64,000 nucleotides of DNA from Hoeflea sp. (lineage in GTDB: Bacteria > Pseudomonadota > Alphaproteobacteria > Rhizobiales > Rhizobiaceae): the NCBI RefSeq assembly GCF_002733955.1, contig NZ_NVXQ01000021.1, positions 186,001-250,000 on the forward strand, given 5' to 3'. The notes under the pieces were generated by a model. That model ran no database searches. It was not told where the DNA came from and saw nothing but the letters and a program-made list of their open reading frames with translations. The number at the start of each line of letters is the position of its first letter. The first letter of the stretch is position 1. The position numbers and the translations under genes were made by a program. Shown here piece by piece: positions 7,892 through 17,492 of the stretch.

Positions 7892-9646
7892 ATGACCGAG
7901 CTCAAATTCTGGAACACGCTGACGCGGGCCAAGGAAGAGTTTACGCCGATCGATCCGGACAATGTGCGGATGTATGTCTGCGGACCCACGGTCTATGACT
8001 ATGCCCATATCGGCAATGCACGTCCGGCGATTGTCTTCGACGTGCTGTTCAGGCTGTTGCGCCATGTCTATGGCGAGGACCACGTTACCTATGTGCGCAA
8101 CCTCACCGATGTCGATGACAAGATCAACGCGCGGGCCTTGCGCGACTATCCGGATCTGCCTTTGAACGAGGCGATTGCCAAGGTGACCGAGAAAACCGCT
8201 GACCGCTACCACAAGGATGTGGCGGCACTCGGCTGCCTCAAGCCCACGCACGAGCCGCGGGCGACCGAGCATATAGACGGCATGGTGAAAATGATCCAGA
8301 CGCTACTGGTTTCACATCATGCTTACATTGCTCGCGGAAAGGAAGGCCGCGAAGTACTTTTTGATGTGAGAGCCATGGACGGCATGGACAAAGTTCCACC
8401 TTACGGCCTGCTTTCAAGGCGAAATCTTGAAGAGCAGAAGGCTGGCGCGCGTATTGAAATCAAGGATCACAAGCGCAATCCGGCGGATTTTGTTTTATGG
8501 AAGGAATCTGCCGCCGACGAACCTGGCTGGGACGGGAGTTTCACCGAGAACGGACGAACCGTGACCATCCACGGCCGACCCGGCTGGCACATCGAATGCT
8601 CGGTAATGAGCGAGCATCACCTGGGCCAGACCTTCGACATCCACGGCGGCGGGCTGGACCTGATCTTTCCGCACCACGAAAACGAGATCGCCCAGTCCTG
8701 CTGTGCCCACGGCACGAGCAAGATGGCGAACCTGTGGATGCACAACGGCTTCCTGCAGGTCGAGGGCCGGAAGATGTCGAAGTCGGAGGGCAATTTCGTC
8801 ACCATCGCGGAACTGCTGGAAACCGATAAATTCGGCGGCCGCAAATGGCCAGGCGAGGTGCTGCGGCTTGCCATGCTGATGACACACTACCGCGAGCCGA
8901 TCGATTTTTCCGTGAAACGGCTGGAGGAAGCAGAGTTCATAATAGGTAGATTATCCGAAGTTGCGCATGAGCGCACTGAAAGACGAGTAGATAAATACCT
9001 TGATAATGAATTGATGAGCCTTTGGTTTGATGATCTTGATACGTCCTCTATAATAGGTTTGCTAAATAAAATTTGCAAAAAGGACATATTAACTCAAAGG
9101 GAGGTTTATACGGTTTATAAACATTCAAAATTGTTGGGTATTAAGTTTACAAAAGGAAAAATTTCCAGGATTGCATCCAAGGCGTCAAGCCTTCTGCGCG
9201 ATATCGAAGAATTATCAAACGAGCAAAGAGAAGATATTTACAAGTTGGGAAGATTCAGACCCCTTTATAAAAGCGGTCGTTTGCGGCCGGAAGCGGAGAT
9301 ACTAAGTGCAATAAATGCGATCTCAAGATTTTCGCGGACCCAATTTAAAGGGATCAACTCCGGACGGGTTGCGAAAATATTACAAAAAAGCAGGAAAAAT
9401 GAGGTAAAAAGTAAAAGGAAATCGACTGAGGGGATAATATCTTTTTTTGAATTTCTTCAAGGTGAGGTGAAGAAAGAAGATTTGATCAACGCTGCAATAA
9501 ACAAACGCCTCGCCTTCATCGCCGCCAAGAACTGGGCCGAAGCCGACCGCATCCGCGACGAGCTTTCGGCCAAGGGCATCCAGCTGAAAGACGGCAAGGA
9601 TCCCGAGACCGGCGAGCGGGTGACGACCTGGGAGGTCAGGCGGTGA
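7892..9646 (+). CDS. cysS: Cysteinyl-tRNA synthetase with an enlarged, AT-rich anticodon-binding domain
   Basis: 584 residues, against about 460 in typical bacterial CysRS. The catalytic domain is intact: zinc ligands C30, HIEC (about 236) and HHENE (about 261), the HIGN motif at about 39-42 and KMSKS at about 294-298. The extreme C-terminus ([16 protein letters not shown] ... TTWEVRR) is ordinary rhizobial. Between about residues 350 and 534 the DNA drops to about 38% GC (hand count over 8941-9480) and the protein becomes rich in Lys, Ile and Ser. [12 protein letters not shown] and SKLLGIK still recall the normal anticodon domain, so part is homologous and about 100 residues are extra. The frame stays open, so I call it functional rather than a pseudogene. 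Confidence 0.93.
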   Translation: MTELKFWNTLTRAKEEFTPIDPDNVRMYVCGPTVYDYAHIGNARPAIVFDVLFRLLRHVYGEDHVTYVRNLTDVDDKINARALRDYPDLPLNEAIAKVTEKTADRYHKDVAALGCLKPTHEPRATEHIDGMVKMIQTLLVSHHAYIARGKEGREVLFDVRAMDGMDKVPPYGLLSRRNLEEQKAGARIEIKDHKRNPADFVLWKESAADEPGWDGSFTENGRTVTIHGRPGWHIECSVMSEHHLGQTFDIHGGGLDLIFPHHENEIAQSCCAHGTSKMANLWMHNGFLQVEGRKMSKSEGNFVTIAELLETDKFGGRKWPGEVLRLAMLMTHYREPIDFSVKRLEEAEFIIGRLSEVAHERTERRVDKYLDNELMSLWFDDLDTSSIIGLLNKICKKDILTQREVYTVYKHSKLLGIKFTKGKISRIASKASSLLRDIEELSNEQREDIYKLGRFRPLYKSGRLRPEAEILSAINAISRFSRTQFKGINSGRVAKILQKSRKNEVKSKRKSTEGIISFFEFLQGEVKKEDLINAAINKRLAFIAAKNWAEADRIRDELSAKGIQLKDGKDPETGERVTTWEVRR

Positions 9647-9666
9647 GGGGTGCGTCTGGCAACAGA

Positions 9667-9701
9667 CCCCTCCCCAACCCCTCCCCACAAGGGGGAGGGG
9701 C
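9667..9701 (+). repeat. Palindromic repeat element, copy A
   Basis: 35 bases (9667-9701) that recur perfectly in inverted orientation at 9857-9891. The unit contains two CCCCTCCCC blocks and a GGGGGAGGGG block, so it can also fold on itself. It begins about 20 bases after the cysS stop. It resembles abundant intergenic palindromic repeats of alphaproteobacterial genomes (recollection). Confidence 0.85.
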
Positions 9702-9856
9702 TCCGTGTGGCACGATCTTGCTCCACCGACAGGGGGTGCTTGCCGATAGGTCAGCGGATGCGTTCCGTCTGAAACGGTTTTGTGGTCGTTTGGACCTCTC
9801 AGAATGCGTGTCTTGGTTAAAAGCGTCATGGTTAGGCGGGATGGTTGCCCCGTCTC

Positions 9857-9891
9857 GCCCCTCCCCCTTGTGGGGAGGGGTTGGGGAGGGG
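9857..9891 (-). repeat. Palindromic repeat element, copy B (inverted)
   Basis: Perfect 35-base reverse complement of 9667-9701, lying 36 bases upstream of the DUF559 gene. The 155 bases between the two copies contain no credible gene. Together the two copies form a snap-back structure of about 225 bases, like a miniature inverted-repeat element. Confidence 0.85.
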
Positions 9892-9926
9892 CCTTTCCTT
9901 GACCGGTACCCGGGATCACGGGGAGC

Positions 9927-10307
9927 ATGAACATGCCCCATTCCAACATCACGCCCAAAACCCGGGAGAGAGCCCGCAAGCTCCGTACGGAGCTGACGCG
10001 GGCCGAGGCAAGGATGTGGAATTTGCTGCGTGATTTCCGGCCGCGCGGTGCGCGCTTCCGGCGTGAGACGCCGATCGGACCCTATATCGCTGATTTCGCC
10101 TGGCTTTCGAAAAAGATCGTTATCGAAGTGGACGGTGACAGCCACGAGACGGAGGAGGGCCGTGCCCACGACAAGGTCCGTGATGCGTGGATGAAGCATC
10201 AGGGATACACCGTGCTCAGGTTTGACAACGCGGACCTGATCGATGCCGAAGACCACGTGTTCCTCGAAATTGAAAAAGCCATCAGCAGGTATCTTGATGA
10301 CCACTGA
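9927..10307 (+). CDS. DUF559 (Vsr-like) endonuclease-domain protein
   Basis: 126 residues. The conserved DUF559 core is present: LRTELTRAEARMWNLLR (about 20-36), FRRETPIGPYIADFA (about 48-62), IVIEVDGDSHE (about 69-79) and a C-terminal VLRFDNADL. The D...ExD arrangement is that of PD-(D/E)XK/Vsr-type nucleases, but activity of DUF559 proteins is largely untested. The next ATG at 9933 is an alternative start. It sits directly beside an inverted pair of palindromic repeats. Its stop overlaps the start of the VOC gene. Confidence 0.87.
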   Translation: MNMPHSNITPKTRERARKLRTELTRAEARMWNLLRDFRPRGARFRRETPIGPYIADFAWLSKKIVIEVDGDSHETEEGRAHDKVRDAWMKHQGYTVLRFDNADLIDAEDHVFLEIEKAISRYLDDH

Positions 10308-10713
10308 ACTCAAGATGCTCCTCGATTATGTCAGCCTCAGCGTTGCCGAGATGGACCGGGCGAAGCGGTTTTATGCGGCCATCCTTGCCGAGCTCGGCAT
10401 GGAACTGGTGGGCGAGGTGACGGCGGCGCAATCGGGGTCGGTGGCCCATGCCGGGTTTGGGATTGGCCGCAAGGGTCAGCTCTGGCTTTCAGGCGACGGG
10501 CCGCAGACGCCGCATGCCCATATCTGCTTTCGCGCGGACTCGCGCGAAGCGGTGCGTGGCTTTCATGCGGCCGGGCTTGCCAGTGGTGGGAGCGACAACG
10601 GCGCGCCGGGCATTCGCGAGATCTATCATCCAGAGTACTACGCGGCCTTCGTGACCGACCCTGAGGGCCACAACATCGAGGCTGTCTGTTTTGAGCCGGA
10701 GGATGAGCTATGA
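10297..10713 (+). CDS. VOC family (glyoxalase/bleomycin-resistance fold) protein
   Basis: 138 residues starting MTTELKMLLDYVSLSV. The paired beta-alpha-beta modules of the vicinal oxygen chelate fold are recognisable: DYVSLSVAEMDRAKRFYAAI at the start, HAHICF in the middle and FVTDPEGHNIEAVCF at the end, with possible metal ligands His (HICF) and Glu (NIEAV). The family includes lyases, dioxygenases and resistance proteins; the substrate is not inferable. The start overlaps the DUF559 stop by 11 bases and its stop overlaps the next start (ATGA). Confidence 0.85.
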   Translation: MTTELKMLLDYVSLSVAEMDRAKRFYAAILAELGMELVGEVTAAQSGSVAHAGFGIGRKGQLWLSGDGPQTPHAHICFRADSREAVRGFHAAGLASGGSDNGAPGIREIYHPEYYAAFVTDPEGHNIEAVCFEPEDEL

Positions 10714-11198
10714 GCCGGCATCACAGCGGTGGCTGCCAGTGCGGCGCGATTCGCTACAGGATCGAGGGCGACCTCGACTATCCGCATCTGTGCCATTGCC
10801 GCATGTGCCAGAAGGCGGCGGGCAACTACTTCATGCCGCTTGGCTTCGCGCCCGGCAAGATGCTGACCATCACCCGCGGGGAGCCGGGCTGGTTTCAGTC
10901 TTCCGATCCGGTGCGGCGTGGGTTTTGCCGGGATTGCGGTACGCCTTTGTTTTTCGACACGCTGCAATCGGACGGCATGGCGGTGACGCTCGGCAGTCTG
11001 GATGATCCGTCGGCATTTCCGCCGGTTGCGAATGACGGCGTGGAAACGCGGGTGCCGTTTTTCGCGGCGCTGGGCGGCCTGCCGGGAAAGGCTGTCGACC
11101 GGGACGATCTGCCCGGTGGCATCGAGAGCATTGCCTCGACCAATCACCAGCATCCCGACGACGATACCGGCGTCTGGCCGGCGGAGGGCAAGTCATGA
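10710..11198 (+). CDS. GFA family protein (CENP-V/GFA zinc domain), copy 1
   Basis: 162 residues with the GFA fold cysteines: GGCQCGAIRY (about 7-16), CHCRMCQKAAG (about 29-39) and FCRDCGTPL (about 71-79). These bind zinc in family members such as the glutathione-dependent formaldehyde-activating enzyme. Most family members do not have a proven reaction. The gene overlaps its neighbours on both sides by ATGA, in a compact chain VOC-GFA-GFA-small protein. Confidence 0.9.
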   Translation: MSRHHSGGCQCGAIRYRIEGDLDYPHLCHCRMCQKAAGNYFMPLGFAPGKMLTITRGEPGWFQSSDPVRRGFCRDCGTPLFFDTLQSDGMAVTLGSLDDPSAFPPVANDGVETRVPFFAALGGLPGKAVDRDDLPGGIESIASTNHQHPDDDTGVWPAEGKS

Positions 11199-11670
11199 GC
11201 GCAGAGTCCCTTTCCGGCGGATGTCAATGCGGCGCGGTGCGGTTCCGGCTCACCGGAATGCCCGGCACTTCATCTGTGTGCTATTGCCGGATGTGCCAGA
11301 AAGCCTCGGCTAGTCATGCGCTGGCGCTGGTTTCCGTTGGCGAGGCGGCCCTCGAATGGACCCGCGGAGACCCCTGCTGGTTCCAGAGCTCGGATGCTGC
11401 GCGGCGCGGGTTTTGTGAGAAGTGCGGAACGCCGCTCGCCTATGACGCGCCGGACGGGCTGGCGCTGTCGGTGCTGGCGTTTGACCATCCCGACGCAGTG
11501 GCGCCGACGATTGCCTACGGCGTCGAGGGCAAGCGGATCTGGTGCGACGGCATTCCGGATCTGCCCGAGCGGCATTCGCTTGAAGATCCGGATGCGGTTT
11601 CGTTTCTGCAAACGCTGGTCAGTCATCAGCATCCCGACCACGACACCGAAACCTGGCCGGAGCGAAAATC

Positions 11671-11674
<4 letters not shown>
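11195..11674 (+). CDS. GFA family protein (CENP-V/GFA zinc domain), copy 2
   Basis: 159 residues, clearly paralogous to the preceding gene: GGCQCGAVRF, CYCRMCQKAS, PCWFQSSDAARRGFCEKCGTP and the tail SHQHPDHDTETWPERKS all align with it. The cysteine sets are intact, so both copies are probably folded zinc proteins. Tandem duplication followed by divergence is the simplest reading. Overlaps the following small gene by ATGA. Confidence 0.9.
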
Positions 11675-12757
<1,083 letters not shown>

Positions 12758-12771
12758 GGTGGCGCGTTTGG

Positions 12772-12890
12772 CCCCCTTCTGTCACTTCGTGACATCTCCC
12801 CCGCACGGGGGGAGATCAGGTGCCGGGCGCTCACGAGTTTTGATCTCCCCCCGTGCGGGAGAGATGTCGGCGCAGCCGACAGAGGGGGGT
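12772..12890. repeat. Large intergenic palindromic repeat
   Basis: About 119 bases forming a long imperfect palindrome. The inner arms 12791-12818 and 12841-12868 match at 27 of 28 positions, and the outer ends (CCCCCTTCTGTC and GACAGAGGGGGG) also pair with one mismatch. Each arm carries its own small hairpin (GTCACTTCGTGAC left, GTCGGCGCAGCCGAC right). It fills the gap between pip and cimA and resembles rhizobial intergenic palindromes. It may stop transcription or stabilise mRNA ends, but that is inference. Confidence 0.85.
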
Positions 12891-12919
12891 ATTTCTCCCG
12901 ACAGTTTCTGGAGAATACA

Positions 12920-14536
12920 GTGACCAAGCAACGGATCTATCTGTTCGACACCACGCTGAGAGACGGCCAGCAGACGCCGGGGATCGATTTTTCGGTCGAG
13001 GACAAGATCGCCATTGCGAAGATGCTGGATGATTTCGGCATCGATTATGTGGAAGGCGGTTATCCGGGCGCCAATCCGACCGACACCGAGTTCTTTGCCA
13101 AGAAACGTACGGCGAAGGCCTCTTTCGTGGCCTTCGGCATGACCAAGCGGGCGGGCATTTCCGCGTCGAATGATCCCGGTCTTGCCGGGCTCATTCAGGC
13201 GGCGGGCGATGCGGTGTGCCTGGTCGCCAAGAGCTGGGATTATCACGTGCAGGTGGCGCTCGGCTGCAGCAACGAGGAAAACCTGGAGTCGATTTCCGGG
13301 TCGGTTGAAGCGGTGATCGAAGCCGGCAAGGAAGCAATGGTCGACTGCGAGCATTTCTTCGATGGCTACAAGAACAATCGCGACTACGCGGTGGCCTGCG
13401 CCAAGGCGGCTTATGAGGCCGGTGCGCGCTGGATCGTGCTGTGCGACACAAACGGCGGCGCCCAGCCGTCGGAGATCCGCGAGATCATCGCGGCGCTGAT
13501 CGCCGAAGGCATCCCCGGCGACCGGCTGGGCATCCACGCCCACAATGACACCGGACAGGCGGTCGCCAATTCGCTGGCTGCGGTGGAAGCCGGGGTGCGG
13601 CAGATCCAGGGCACACTCAACGGCATCGGCGAGCGTTGCGGCAATGCCAACCTGATCACGCTGGTTCCGACATTGATGCTCAAACCGGCGTTTTCCGATC
13701 GGTTCGAGACCGGGATCGTGCCGGAGAAACTTGCCGAGCTGACAAAACTCAGCCACGGCTTCGACGAGCTTCTCAACCGCTCACCGGCCGCACAATCGCC
13801 CTATGTCGGGGCGTCGGCCTTTGCCACCAAGGCCGGCATCCATGCCTCGGCGCTGCTCAAGGATCCGCGTACCTATGAACATGTGCCGCCGGAAAGCGTG
13901 GGCAATTTCCGCAAGGTCATGGTCTCCGACCAGGGCGGCAAGTCCAATTTCATCAACGCGCTGAGACGGCGCGGCATCGAGGTCGGCAAGTCTGATCCGA
14001 AGCTCGACAAGCTGATCGGTATCGTCAAGAAGCGCGAGGCCACCGGCTACGCCTATGAAGGGGCGGATGCGAGCTTCGAGCTCCTGGCGCACCGGACGCT
14101 GGGCCGGGTGCCGGAGTTCTTCTCGGTGACCAGTTTCCGGGTGATGGTCGAGCGCCGGTTCAATGCGATGGGGCAGATCACCACGGTTTCGGAAGCCGTG
14201 GTCAAACTGGTGGTCGACGGCCAGGAGATGATGTCGGTGGCCGAAGGTCACGGCCCGGTCAATGCGCTCGATATCGCGCTCAGGAAGGATCTCGGCGTCT
14301 ACCAGTCGGAAATCGCCGATCTGGAGCTGGTCGACTACAAGGTGCGCATCCTCAATGGCGGCACCGAGGCCATCACCCGGGTGCTGATCGAATCCGCCGA
14401 CAGCGACGGCGGGCGCTGGTGGACGGTGGGCGTTTCCGACAACATCATCGATGCCTCGTTCCAGGCACTGATGGATTCGGTGGTGTTCAAGCTGATGAAG
14501 AACCGCGATCTGGCGGGCAGGGTGGCGGCGGAGTAG
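12920..14536 (+). CDS. cimA: (R)-citramalate synthase
   Basis: 538 residues. The HMGL-like catalytic barrel starts YLFDTTLRDGQQTPG (about 7-21), with GIHAHNDTGQAVANS (about 208-222) supplying metal ligands and the family stretch NGIGERCGNANL. The C-terminal LeuA allosteric dimerisation domain (about 370-530) is present. The length and motifs fit CimA rather than 2-isopropylmalate synthase (recollection). It condenses pyruvate and acetyl-CoA to citramalate on the threonine-independent route to isoleucine. The start is GTG, supported by GGAG 7 bases upstream. Confidence 0.88.
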   Translation: MTKQRIYLFDTTLRDGQQTPGIDFSVEDKIAIAKMLDDFGIDYVEGGYPGANPTDTEFFAKKRTAKASFVAFGMTKRAGISASNDPGLAGLIQAAGDAVCLVAKSWDYHVQVALGCSNEENLESISGSVEAVIEAGKEAMVDCEHFFDGYKNNRDYAVACAKAAYEAGARWIVLCDTNGGAQPSEIREIIAALIAEGIPGDRLGIHAHNDTGQAVANSLAAVEAGVRQIQGTLNGIGERCGNANLITLVPTLMLKPAFSDRFETGIVPEKLAELTKLSHGFDELLNRSPAAQSPYVGASAFATKAGIHASALLKDPRTYEHVPPESVGNFRKVMVSDQGGKSNFINALRRRGIEVGKSDPKLDKLIGIVKKREATGYAYEGADASFELLAHRTLGRVPEFFSVTSFRVMVERRFNAMGQITTVSEAVVKLVVDGQEMMSVAEGHGPVNALDIALRKDLGVYQSEIADLELVDYKVRILNGGTEAITRVLIESADSDGGRWWTVGVSDNIIDASFQALMDSVVFKLMKNRDLAGRVAAE

Positions 14537-14648
14537 GCAACGTCGCTCCGGACTTGCGGCATTGACTGTTCAGCGGAATGAATTTGCCCATTCATAGCGG
14601 TTGTCCTAAGCGTCGGTATTGCAATCGGGGAAGAGGGCAGGACAGATC

Positions 14649-15590
14649 ATGGCGACGACAGCCGCACCATCGCTTTATGACGAAGATACACCGCGCGGCT
14701 TTGCTTTTGCGCTGACGGCCTATCTGCTCTGGGGGTTCCTGCCGATCTACATGAAGGCCGTGAGCCATATTCCGGCGCTGGAAGTGGTGGCGCACCGTGT
14801 GGTGTGGTCTGTGCCGATTGCCGCGGTGGTTCTCATCCTGCTTAGGCGGACCCAGGATATCCGGGCTGCTTTCAAATCACCGCGAACCCTGGGCATGGCC
14901 TTCATCACGGCGGCGCTGATTACCGTCAACTGGAGCATCTACGTCTGGTCGATTGCCGCGGGCCGGGCGGTGGAAACCGCGCTTGGCTATTACATCAATC
15001 CGCTGTTTTCGGTTCTGCTCGGAGCCATCCTGCTCAAGGAAAGCCTTGACGGGCGGCAGAAAACGGCAATCGCGCTGGCCGCGGTCGCAGTCGGCCTGCT
15101 GGCGCTGGAATCGGGTGGCTTGCCCTGGGTTTCGGTCGGCCTTGCGCTCAGCTGGGGTTTTTACGCCTTCTGCAAGAAATCGCTGCCGGTCGGTCCCAAC
15201 CAGGGCTTCTTTCTCGAGGTGCTGATGCTGACGCCGCCTGCGCTGGCCTATATCGCCTATACGGAATTCAACGGCACCGGCCATTTCGGCGATACCGGCT
15301 CGACGGACATGCTGCTGTTGATGGGCTGCGGCGTGGTCACGGCGGTGCCGCTGATGATCTATGCCAATGGCGCCAAGTTGCTGCGGCTGTCGACCATCGG
15401 GATCATGCAGTACATTGCGCCGACGATGATCTTCTTCATCGCGGTCTTCGTCTTCAAGGAGCCGTTCGGGGCCTACAAGCTGGCCGCGTTCGTGCTGATC
15501 TGGATTGCACTGGCAATCTATACGTCTTCGCTGTTGCGCAGCCGCAAGGTGCGTCAGGCGGCGGCAGCGGCGGCTGCAGCGTCAGGCTGA
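14649..15590 (+). CDS. rarD: EamA/RarD-family permease
   Basis: 313 residues with about ten hydrophobic helices in two EamA halves. RarD-type signatures are GFAFALTAYLLWGFLPIYMK (about 17-36), VAHRVVWSVP, NWSIYVWSIAAG and ALGYYINPLFSVLLG. The E. coli RarD name comes from chloramphenicol sensitivity; the transported solute of the family is not firmly known. The tail after the last helix is an Ala-rich cytoplasmic stretch. Convergent with the flagellin gene, whose stop lies 3 bases away. Confidence 0.85.
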   Translation: MATTAAPSLYDEDTPRGFAFALTAYLLWGFLPIYMKAVSHIPALEVVAHRVVWSVPIAAVVLILLRRTQDIRAAFKSPRTLGMAFITAALITVNWSIYVWSIAAGRAVETALGYYINPLFSVLLGAILLKESLDGRQKTAIALAAVAVGLLALESGGLPWVSVGLALSWGFYAFCKKSLPVGPNQGFFLEVLMLTPPALAYIAYTEFNGTGHFGDTGSTDMLLLMGCGVVTAVPLMIYANGAKLLRLSTIGIMQYIAPTMIFFIAVFVFKEPFGAYKLAAFVLIWIALAIYTSSLLRSRKVRQAAAAAAAASG

Positions 15591-15593
15591 CGC

Positions 15594-16553
15594 CTAGTTG
15601 AACAGCTGGAGAATGGATTGCGAGCTGGAGTTGGCGATCGTCAGGGACTGAATGCCGAGCTGCTGTTGCGTCTGCAGCGCCTTGAGGCGGGTCGATTCCT
15701 CGTTCATGTCGGCATCGACCAGCCTGCCGACCCCTGTGTCGATGGAGTCGATGAGATCCCTGACGAATTTTTCCTGCATGTCGATGCGCGATTTCAGGGC
15801 GCCAACGGTCGAGGTGGCATCCGCCAGTTCTTCCGACGCAAGATCGGTGGCCTGGATCTGCAGCAGCAACTCGTCCCTGGTCATGCCGGTAAGATCGAAG
15901 TCATGCACGCCGCCACTGGCGGTGCCGACCACAGTCGCGCCCGAGGAATCGACATAATTGATGTTGGTGCGGACGTTGGACAATATGCCGTTGCCGCGGG
16001 CTGCCACAGGACCGCCAAATCCAAGCTTGATCAATGAGACGTACTCGGTGTCGATATCGAGCGTCGTCAGGCTGATCAGGCCCGAGGCGTCACGGTTGAA
16101 CGAGCCGACGATGGATTTTTCCGCGGGCGTGTTTCCGCCGGCCTCATGGTAAAGCCAGTTTTCGCCTGCGAAGCTGGCAGAGGTGGCGATGGATAGGATC
16201 TGCTCCTGAAGCTGATCGATGTCGAGCTGGATCTTGTTCTTGTCGACACCGGGTTCCAGTGCAGCCACCATCTTGGCCTTGATCTGGTCGACAATCCCGA
16301 TAGACGCATCCATCGCCGTGTAGGTGACGTCGACCATCGCAGCCCCGAGGCCCAGCGCATCGGTGACTGTTTCCAGCGCCTTGGTGTCAGAGCGCATGGT
16401 GGTCGCAATCGACCAGTAGGCGGAATTGTCGGCAGCGGTTTCCACCCGGTACCCGGACGAGACCCGGTTCTGTGTCGTTTCCATATCGCTTGTGATGGAG
16501 CGAAGGGTGGAGAGTGCGGCCATCGCCGCGCTGTTGGTCATGATGCTGGTCAT
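15594..16553 (-). CDS. Flagellin
   Basis: 319 residues with intact flagellin N- and C-terminal domains: MTSIMTNSAAMAALSTLRSI at the start, VSSGYRVETAADNSAYWSIA (about 32-51), and the C-terminal LKALQTQQQLGIQSLTIANS followed by QSILQLFN. The central variable part is short, as in rhizobial flagellins. It is exported through the flagellar type III apparatus and polymerises in the filament. No other flagellar gene is in the window, so this is a solitary flagellin locus. The upstream region is unusually AT-rich. Confidence 0.93.
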   Translation of the reverse strand: MTSIMTNSAAMAALSTLRSITSDMETTQNRVSSGYRVETAADNSAYWSIATTMRSDTKALETVTDALGLGAAMVDVTYTAMDASIGIVDQIKAKMVAALEPGVDKNKIQLDIDQLQEQILSIATSASFAGENWLYHEAGGNTPAEKSIVGSFNRDASGLISLTTLDIDTEYVSLIKLGFGGPVAARGNGILSNVRTNINYVDSSGATVVGTASGGVHDFDLTGMTRDELLLQIQATDLASEELADATSTVGALKSRIDMQEKFVRDLIDSIDTGVGRLVDADMNEESTRLKALQTQQQLGIQSLTIANSSSQSILQLFN

Positions 16554-16874
16554 CGGTTTGACTTTTACTCACACGCAAAATCAAGTTTTGCTAATTTAAA
16601 TAAGTACAATATGCTTTAGATGCAGTAGGCGTTATTTTAGATGTTGCGTATATATCAATAAATCAAATATCGATACATGTCGGATGCTATAATTACTTAT
16701 AGTTGTTTCCGAAATGTTAAGAAGCGGACGAAATCGATGTATAGGTGCGAGCCAGGCGCAAAATGTGCGCCAGCGGATGTCCTGGCATCTGTGAGTGCCA
16801 AGCTGCAGCGATATCTTTGAGTGCCCGATGTCCGGCCGCGGAGGCGGATCTGGAGAAATCCCGGCCGGACGGAG
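16554..16874. other. AT-rich leader/promoter region upstream of flagellin
   Basis: 321 bases without a credible gene. By hand count 16561-16740 is only about 32% GC, far below the surrounding coding DNA. It should hold the flagellin promoter and 5' leader. A perfect 6-base inverted repeat with a 5-base loop (GCAAAA/TTTTGC, 16575-16591) lies about 22 bases upstream of the flagellin ATG and could form a hairpin in the leader RNA or be an operator. I cannot assign a sigma factor from the sequence. Confidence 0.45.
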
Positions 16875-17492
16875 CTACATTTTCGAGATGATGGTTTCGT
16901 CTTCGCCGTTTCCTGCGGTCGCTGCTGCAGCCTGGATCGCAGGCACAATCTGCTCGGCGGACCCGATCACCAGCGGCCGGACCAGATGCCCGGTATGAAT
17001 GAAGCCGGCCTCGCGCATGTGCCCGATCAAGGCATTCAGCGGATCCCAGAACCCGTTGATATTGGCCAGCACCATCGGCTTGATATGACGGCCAAGCTGG
17101 GCCCAGGTCATGATCTCGACAATCTCTTCAAGCGTGCCGATGCCGCCGGGCAGTGTGACGAAGGCATCCGACCGCTCGAACATCATGTGCTTGCGTTCAT
17201 GCATGTCGCGGGTCACATGCAGCTCGGTCAATTGTCCAAGATCCTGCTCTGAAGCTTCCTTGTTCATCAGGAATTCCGGGATGATGCCGATGGCCTTGCC
17301 GCCGTTTGCCAATACCGCATCTGCCACTGCGCCCATAAGGCCTTTGGTGCCACCGCCGTACACCAGATCGATGCCGTTCTCGGCCATGGCGCGACCGAGC
17401 ACCTGAGCTGCCTCGCGAAAGGCAGGGTCGTGCCCCGGCTGGGAGCCGCAATAGACGCAGATGGAGCTAATTCGCGTTGCAGGTGTGGTCAT
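16875..17492 (-). CDS. LOG family protein (TIGR00730 Rossmann fold; nucleoside 5'-monophosphate phosphoribohydrolase)
   Basis: 205 residues starting MTTPATRISSICVYCGSQPG. The LOG signature LPGGIGTLEE (about 114-123), the RKHMMFERSDAF stretch and YGGGTKGLMG (about 45-54) are all present. Family members cleave cytokinin riboside monophosphates or AMP to base plus ribose phosphate. The biological role in this bacterium is unknown. I chose the ATG at 17490-17492; the in-frame ATG at 17546 adds residues unlike the family. Confidence 0.88.
   Translation of the reverse strand: MTTPATRISSICVYCGSQPGHDPAFREAAQVLGRAMAENGIDLVYGGGTKGLMGAVADAVLANGGKAIGIIPEFLMNKEASEQDLGQLTELHVTRDMHERKHMMFERSDAFVTLPGGIGTLEEIVEIMTWAQLGRHIKPMVLANINGFWDPLNALIGHMREAGFIHTGHLVRPLVIGSAEQIVPAIQAAAATAGNGEDETIISKM

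Noticed and set aside
7892-9646. cysS as a pseudogene or as an interrupted gene with intron or intein
   Set aside because: One frame is open throughout, the rhizobial C-terminus is retained in phase, and no intein (Cys/Ser start with HN-Cys end) or group I/II intron features were found.
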